A stretch of DNA of 64,000 nt from Bursaphelenchus xylophilus (lineage: Eukaryota > Nematoda > Chromadorea > Rhabditida > Aphelenchoididae): NCBI GenBank assembly GCA_904066235.2, contig CAJFCV020000003.1, positions 3,720,001 through 3,784,000 on the forward strand. The letters run 5' to 3'. The position numbers and the translations under genes are program-made. The notes beneath the pieces are model-generated. The model ran no database searches, was not told where the DNA came from, and saw nothing but the letters and a program-made list of their open reading frames with translations. Positions 58,032 through 64,000 of this stretch are shown here, piece after piece; the first letter of the stretch is position 1, and each line of letters begins with the position of its first letter.

Positions 58032-58528
58032 ATGAATTTCTTGACGATTGTATCCCTCTTCCTGGCTTTCATCATGACCATCGTCAGTGCGCAATGGGGT
58101 AAGGATTTTGTTTATTTTATATGTATACTTCTATATTTATTACGTATTTTACGCAATTTTTTTGTTTTAATATTCAGAATTTTTTAAAGAAAAATATTTT
58201 AGCCGTATTTTACAACTCATATTTCAATTTTTCACTAAAAAATATTATATTAAAAAAACTCAAATTTTGAAATTAATTTTTTTTTTTTTTTTTGAAATTT
58301 TATAATTTTCTAAAACTTGTCCAGCCCCACTAAAACTACATCTTTCCACTCCTACACGCAGTAAAACCTAAAAAAAGTGTCCAATTTTCTCTTAATCCCC
58401 TCAAAAACCATTTGCCAGAAGTTGCCCCCTTAGGTTATGAATCGAAAAAGATCCCATTAAAAGTTTTGTTGGGCCCAGAAACGGCCAAATTAGTTTTGGA
58501 CCGCAAAAAGTTTCTTCAAGATGACTAA
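58032..58528 (+). CDS. Small secreted protein, 58 aa
   Basis: Exon 1 is 58032-58098, exon 2 58419-58528 (TAA); GTAAGG and TTTGCCAG join in phase. Exon 1 is a clean signal peptide (MNFLTIVSLFLAFIMTIVSA). The mature part is short, cysteine-free and basic (PLGYESKKIPLKVLLGPETA, ending KKFLQDD). It could be a secreted peptide. Alternative downstream exons are listed next. Not recognised. Confidence 0.6.
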
Positions 58529-58798
58529 CAGGGATCTTTCCTTTCTTGAGTGCAAAAAAAGGGATGGATAATATAAAAAATTAAAAAAATTAATAAAACT
58601 ATGAATAAAATAAAAAAAATTAGAATAAATAAAAACGTCAACGGCATGATTTTTTTTGTGAAAACTATTTTTGACATTGAAAAAAATCAAAATTATACAT
58701 AACATTAATAGTTTTTGAAAAAATCGAAAATCGTATTTTAGGTCGTATTTTATAAAAAAAAATTATTTTTATCAACTCTAATGATAATCTCCTTTCAG

Positions 58799-60244
58799 AC
58801 CTAAGCAATCAAGGTGACGAACAGATCATGGTACCATGTAAGTTTTATTTTTTTTCACCTGAAGTCTAGTATAATATAATCTTTTTCTGAGATCTTGCCA
58901 ATCTTTATTTCAAAGAATTTTTGATGTAATAAATCTCCTGATCTCTTAATTTTTATATCTGATCATCCTATTTACCCCTTAAACTACGACTGACCCAAAA
59001 ATAATTAATTCTGGCCTGAGGCATTTTTGCAACAAATCCCAAATAAAGGCTACAAAACAAAACCTCCGTATGAACTCATAAAGGACTCTATTCTCGGACG
59101 TGGAGCATTACGTGACTCCCAATTGAGCCCTGAAGGCCTAAGGGGGGTTATGGGTGGGAAAGTAGCCGTTTCATTCGGGTCGGCTGCGATTATATTGACG
59201 TATATCGAAATTTTTTTTTGCATTTTTAAAAATTTGCAAAAAATATGGTTAAATTTTTTCAATTTCAAGGCTAACAGGTTTTATTGGATAACAGGCGTCA
59301 CCGTATTTTACCCAAAAATTTTTTTACAAGCCTTTGCTTTTTGGTCACTTCAGACGTCCAAAACAAAGTTTACTTTTCTGTTTTTTCGTCTAAGCGGTTT
59401 ATAGTTCAAGACCCGAGACTTCCCTAAACTTGAGACAGACCCAATGTTTGAAGAGCATGGCAGATCTTTTTTGGTTGACGTCATCAAATTCATGGTCTAG
59501 CCGAAAAGCTTGGGCAAACAGAGAAGCGATACGGTATTTTTGTGACGTCAGAAATGCTGTAATATATTTTTTAAATGGTAGTTTTTTAATTATTAATCCG
59601 TTCGTAAACTCGCTGTAGTGATTTTGGCGACGTGCACTGTGCAAAAACAAAAGCTCGCTTTGCACTGTGCGATTTTGGGCATGCACGGTGCAATAGGTCT
59701 TTTTGGGCAAACGCCAAAAATGACGCCAGCGACTCTATAAGCGGTCTAGTACCATTAAAAAAAATAGTTTTATGTTGTAACTAAAAGTCAAAATAAAAAA
59801 AAAATAAAAAAATCTTCATCAAAAATTCAGGCCTTTAGGAGTAAATTTTGTGCCATTCAAACAGGTGTTTATTCTGAATAAATGTAAAAAATCAAACGAA
59901 TAATTTATGAAACTTACAAAAAATATATTAAATAAACTAATTTAAAATTTGATTTTTCAAAATTTTTATAATTTCTTAGTTCACGTTCTCCCTAAAAAAC
60001 GAAATTTCAAAAGCTCAAACCCCCTTGGATTTTGAAAAATTTTATTTTATTTTTTTTGAAAGGTATCTAATTCAGTTTTCTTATCCCTCATTATTTACGG
60101 TATTTGATGACAAGTGTAAGGTCAGCAGGCCATTTCCATTATTTTGTTATGACTCCTACTCAAATTCTGCCCTTTCTCAGACGGTTTTCGGAATTTTACA
60201 AGTCTGTGGATGCCAAAGATCCAGTTCTTTTTGAAGATATTTGA
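58799..60244 (+). CDS. Possible alternative downstream exons of the small secreted-protein gene
   Basis: Exon 58799-58837 (CCTTTCAG|...|GTAAGT) follows exon 1 in phase, giving DLSNQGDEQIMVP. A further open block from about 59049 (YKTKPPYELIKDSILGRGAL...) can be joined, although its acceptor ATAAAG|GC is weak. The last block starts at 60076 after TAATTCAG and is open in two frames. One ends PFLRRFSEFYKSVDAKDPVL...-stop at 60244; the other contains FDDKCKVSRPFPLFCYDSY. Which is used depends on an uncertain donor (59200 or the GTAGCC near 59163). Confidence 0.35.
59590..59752. mobile_element. MITE with GCACTGTGC core, copy
   Basis: Ends TCCGTTCGTAAACTCGCTGT and GCCAGCGACTCTATAAGCGG inverted around TTGCACTGTGC; same family as 48490-48725. 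Confidence 0.7.
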
Positions 60245-60774
60245 TCTTTGAAGTGTTGAAATAAATTTTTAGGCAAGAAAAAAATAAAAAAAAAAACTCA
60301 AAAAAATATTATTTTATTTTTCAAGTTTTCTGACCAAAAGGTTTCAAATTTTTGAATGGCAATTTTCCCGCTTGACCGGATATCGTATATCCTCGTCATC
60401 CCCTAAATAATGTCTTCAAAGTCTAAAAATAAGTTGGTAAACAGTAGCGTAATGTTGTTCCTCGTCATTTTCGGAATTTATTACGAATTTTTGAAAAAAA
60501 ACCAGCTCAACCTTTTCCCAAAGATCCCATTGTTCCGGGACCAAATATTACTTGAATGCAAATTCAATTATGTTTTCGGTTCTGGAACGAAATTACATTT
60601 CCTTCCAAATTTCCGAACTTTTTTGAACCTTATAAGGTTTGGGAATGGGTAGGTGGAATTTGGTTGAATAGAGTTTTTAAGAATAGTGAGGAGTGACGTT
60701 GAGAGGAAATGGATTCGAAAATGTAATGAGATCACTAGAATTTGAATAATATATACATATTATATCACACATAT

Positions 60775-60945
60775 ACTAGTCCGCATGTAATGTCGCTGGA
60801 GTGATTTTTGAGGCATGTACGTGAGAAAATAAAAGTTTTTCTTTACACCGTGCAAACCTCTTCCTTGAGCTGTCGCTCACACCCTGACTTTTCTTGCACA
60901 ATGAAAACCGTAGAAATTGCCCAGCGACTTGTAAACTAAACCGAT
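60775..60945. mobile_element. MITE with CACCGTGC core, copy
   Basis: Left ACTAGTCCGCATGTAATGTC, right GCCCAGCGACTTGTAAACTA; diverged member of the 48490-48725 family. Confidence 0.65.
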
Positions 60946-61109
60946 AACAAGATTGAAAAAGTAAACAAATTGATTACGGTAAAATACGTGGGATCAAACA
61001 GGGCCTTAAACACAGCGCTGATCTCGGAATAGCATATCGTTAGAACCAGCAGGGAATCACAATTACTTTCACAAGTTATCATGGCTTCACCCCACCTAGT
61101 GACAAAGAA

Positions 61110-61335
61110 ATGCAAATTTTTGTTGCCCTGGTCCAAACTTTTCCGACAGCCAAAATTAAAAAATCCGAATATTTTTCCTGTGCCTCAAGGCAGAGGAAAT
61201 ATTTTGCTGCAGTATATAAGCCCAGCGAGTCGACCAATCCAGGAATTCCCCATCGTCTTCGATCGGTATTAATCTCTAGAGATCTTGTTATTGTCATAGT
61301 ATACTATTGTTGTTGTGTTATTCGAGCTCATAAAG
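61110..61335 (+). CDS. Candidate upstream exon of the neuropeptide gene
   Basis: An open frame beginning MQIFVALVQTFPTA ends at CATAAAG|GTACAT with one leftover base, which is the phase needed by the neuropeptide exon at 61655. The start looks weakly signal-like and the middle is cysteine-containing. Phase agreement is the main support. A shorter first exon elsewhere is equally possible. Confidence 0.3.
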
Positions 61336-61654
61336 GTACATAATATTCTACGTGGGTATTGTATTAGACTGAAAGCTATCCTTGCGCTACGTTGCGGCTT
61401 CAGTATTCTGAAGCAAAGATCCACCGACAGTCTAGTCAAGCAGCCCACAGGGTAGGGCAAAGGTAGGGCATCTCGCTCCCTCTTATTCATCTAACTGGGA
61501 TTTCCGTTGAAATTGCAACGAGCAATGACAATTTCTCCATACAAACAAATAAGATCTTGTCTGAAAATCCTTTTATCATCTTCTCTTTTCACCCTTTTTC
61601 TAGATTGCATTTACATTTCCAATATATATTCAGATTAATCCCTGCGATTTTCAG

Positions 61655-61791
61655 TGAAGAAAGGCCGACCACGTGGCCCACCCAGATTCGGCAAACGCTC
61701 CAATCCGCTAGCCGACCGGTTGTTTGGCGGCCGCGCGGCCCGCGCCGTTCTCCTTCCCGAACCTCTTCCCTATTACTACGATCTCGAATGA
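61655..61791 (+). CDS. Neuropeptide precursor terminal exon (RF-amide type)
   Basis: After GCGATTTTCAG the frame reads VKKGRPRGPPRFGKRSNPLA, continues GGRAARAVLLPEPLPYYY and ends LE-stop. KK and GKR are classical processing sites, predicting a mature peptide GRPRGPPRF-amide. The spacer after it is typical of one-peptide precursors. AATAAA follows near 61955. High GC compared with flanks supports coding. The signal-peptide exon is not certain. I do not recognise the exact peptide among known nematode FLP or NLP peptides. Confidence 0.6.
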
Positions 61792-62890
61792 ATTTGAATA
61801 ATTTATGCAAATTTCTTGGACTAAACCGTGCCCTCCTCCCTCCTCTCTTCGTTTGCCAGCCAAAACGCCGGAGTTTAAGTAACTAGCAGTAGTGAACCCG
61901 TTTCCAAGTGTCCTCTGATCTCAGATTTAACTCTTTTCTTGTATTCAAATACTCAATAAAACTTTTATATGTTAAATGGAGCAATATTCATTGTGTACAG
62001 AGAGTGGTGAGAGAATAAATACAGTGTTACAAATGAAGATACAGCTATTTTAAGGGTTTAAAACTGAATTATGAATGAGCAATGTAGGTAATGTTGTGTA
62101 AGGCGGAAGAGCCTGTAAAGTTGTAAGTGTAGAACTTCGAAAACTTTGTAGCTCGCCCAGGTTACACATGAAATTGTTAAAAAACCGTTTGGCAGATAGA
62201 AAGTTAAGATGAGCTCGGTAAGTTGAGGTGTTTCGTTAGATAATAGATTGATTGATCAAGCTCCTTTCAAAAGGGCTAACGGTTACAAGTGCGTGCTGTC
62301 GTGATTTCAATAGAATTCTTTTCCCTAAACTCTGTGAAGGTTTTCATTTTGAAAAAAGCAAAAACTTTTTGGATATCTTCTAGAGCAACGCCGTGGAAAA
62401 TGCCAGTCAAGGAGGAGCGTCCAGGAAAGGTAATGTTTCTTGCTCAGCCTGATCAAAAACCGCAAGGTAAACAGGAGTGAAGTAATTCAAAGCTCTGTGG
62501 TCAGTAAAAGTCTTTGTACAGTCTGTCGGTAAAATAATGAGTACAATGTCGCCTCGTCTCATGTTGTGTGTTGACAAAGTAATTAGATTTTGCCCCGCGA
62601 CAATTTAGTTTTGGTTGTACCAAGATAAGTAGCAGTGATCATTGAGTTGTTTCTTTTTGCGTATTTAAAAAATCCCACCGTATCTTACAGTTTGAAAAAT
62701 GTCAGCTTCTTAGCAGGCTTCCGACCTCAGAGAACACTTTATATACCATGTTGTCCTTTACGACATCCGCAATTTTTTTAAATTATAATTTTGACGCTTG
62801 AGATTGCAAAGAGAGCCGGAGGCTATAAAAAACGTAATGAAGTATAATATACACATTCCACACAAATTCATTGACATTTGCAAGGAGTTT
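61792..62890. other. Downstream of the neuropeptide exon; one exon-like piece
   Basis: A short open block 62384-62428 lies between TCTTCTAG and GTAATG (ATGCCAGTCAAGGAGGAGCG), uncertain. At 62519 begins a TCAGTCTGTCGG-family left end without a visible right end. Confidence 0.3.
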
Positions 62891-62918
62891 AGTTCGTTAC
62901 ATCCAAAATTATTACAGT

Positions 62919-63161
62919 GTAAATAACCCGTTCACCGTAATGACTTTACAACGTGTTCCATCTTTGCTCTTCCAGATGTAGGGATGTAAAAAACAGCCCG
63001 AAAAAGGGTCGCTTCCCCTTCCCAGTATACGATAGTCGAAATAGAACGCAGATTTCTGACCCAAAAACAATAACCAGTAATGGGTGCTGCTGATTACCAG
63101 CGGCACACGCGATCCTGAGAATTCCGGAAAGAATATTTAAGGCCACCTTTGCCACATACAC
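62919..63161 (-). CDS. Possible terminal exon, minus strand
   Basis: After an acceptor-like GTTTTTGGGTCAG the strand is open in two frames. One gives DYRILGRGSDPFSGCFLHPY then WKSKDGTRCKVITVNGLFTL-stop; the other begins MYVAKVALNILSGILRIACA upstream and ends RWNTL-stop. The first looks more protein-like. No upstream exon placed; identity unknown. Confidence 0.3.
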
Positions 63162-63183
63162 TTTGTTATTAAACGCTTTTCAG

Positions 63184-63296
63184 CGCCCAGGATGGACAAG
63201 ATACGGTATTATTTGGCGGAGTCCGTGATCCTCGCCAATGGAACCAACATGATGGTCACGTTGTCGACGATTGCAACGCTATGGCTTTATGGCGTG
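63184..63296 (+). CDS. Internal exon of an unidentified gene
   Basis: Bounded by CTTTTCAG and GTAAGT. Open in two frames: AQDGQDTVLFGGVRDPRQWN (then QHDGHVVDDCNAMALWR) and MDKIRYYLAESVILANGTNM (then VTLSTIATLWLYGV). The gene would extend beyond the window or be a fragment. Not recognised. Confidence 0.35.
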
Positions 63297-64000
63297 GTAA
63301 GTTGGGTTTGTGACAAAGTGTTTTTCAAACTTTGGAATCGCGTTTTTACAGTTTTTGGAAACAAAACTTCCCAAAAAAATTATTTACCGATAATGTAGCA
63401 ATAACAAACAACAGGAAAAACTTACCGTAACATTCAAAATTTGAGTTGATACTTATTTATTTTTGCTGTTTTTGAAGAAAAAACTTTGTTGATATTATGT
63501 TTTATAAACCGTGAAAGCCCGATTCAAGTGTGTACTACTACATTGGGTCATTAAATAAAATTTTGTCAAATTTGCATACCACGCGCGACTAATTGTAGGC
63601 CTCTTCGCAATGGTCGATTTTAGACTTTTTTTCGAAATACGATGGCTATAACATCGTTTGTTTTCTCCCCAAATTGATGACAAATGTCATCTCAAATTAA
63701 ATTTACATTTCTTTTGTCTGTGCTCAAAGTGGCCGCACGGTGGAGCGGCACTTCAGTTTAGGTGATTATTCATCATCCCAATTCTTAACTTGCAAACTGT
63801 ACATGTTGTTCCATTATTCTCATCAAATCTACGGCTATTTCTTGTATCACCAACTGGGACATATGTAAATTAGTTCATAATTTTAGCGTTTTCACAAGGG
63901 AAGTCTCCCCAGTGTGATGCTGATATTTTTTTACGTAACTTTTCTGACTGGCAAGGTCTGTTTACCCACTGTCGCATATTATCAACTCCTGATAATTTTA
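63297..64000. other. End of window
   Basis: No further exon could be connected. At 63895 the left end of an ACAGGGGAAG-family element (ACAAGGGAAGTCTCCCCAGT) begins and runs off the window. Confidence 0.4.

Noticed and set aside
59027..59404. Single 125-codon ORF as a complete gene
   Set aside because: Starts at a non-ATG codon and runs into AT-rich hydrophobic filler; only the 5' part may be exonic.
61370..61455. tRNA-like fold near 61.4 kb
   Set aside because: No A/B box pair and no cloverleaf could be formed.

Overview
The window looks like nematode nuclear DNA. It is AT-rich, with compact multi-exon genes, many 40-90 bp introns, GTAAGT donors and TTTTAG/TTTCAG acceptors. The gene set is typical of nematodes: a PPEF/PEF-1 phosphatase, a NEMO-like kinase (LIT-1 type), a TMEM53/DUF829 protein and an UNC-71-type ADAM. 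I cannot name the species. Exon models were built by hand from splice signals, phase continuity and protein motifs, and none was checked against RNA or a database.

Layout. 1-1782: 3' part of a PPEF-type phosphatase (+). 2362-3760: short RPAP3-like TPR protein (-), with a 64-codon gene just upstream on the same strand (4109-4372). 4647-9914: a foldback DNA element flanked by TA. Each inner arm carries a spliced reading frame whose middle is recognisably histone H2B and which runs into a histone-type 3' stem-loop. A second TIR element (about 7325-9724) sits in one arm and has its own small spliced frames. 10894-11480: secreted protein made of 84-bp repeats. 12131-14020: NEMO-like kinase (-). 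14.95-16.9 kb: tandem array of noncoding exon/intron-like units. 16941-19267: multi-pass membrane protein (-). 20149-21298: TMEM53/DUF829 protein (-). 21.3-33.8 kb: mostly gene-free, with a palindromic TIR element.

33825-43179: 13-exon ADAM of UNC-71 type whose zinc motif has lost the catalytic Glu. Its 3.2-kb intron contains a 2.5-kb inverted repeat and a smaller TIR element carrying a tRNA-like sequence. 43913-45912: two tandem paralogous genes for about 105-residue secreted proteins (-). 46-57 kb: an accumulation of MITE families, a decayed mariner and a decayed reading frame. 58032-60244: small secreted-protein gene with possible alternative exons. 61655-61791: terminal exon of an amidated neuropeptide precursor. 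62.3-64 kb: isolated exon-like pieces and two element ends.

The host genes are dispersed housekeeping, signalling and developmental genes. The only local working arrangements are the tandem secreted pair and the closely spaced, possibly co-transcribed 64-codon gene plus RPAP3-like gene. The most unusual material is in the mobile and noncoding sequence: the histone-bearing foldback, the spliceable noncoding array, the intronic hairpins, and an over-represented 10-mer CGTATTTTAC.
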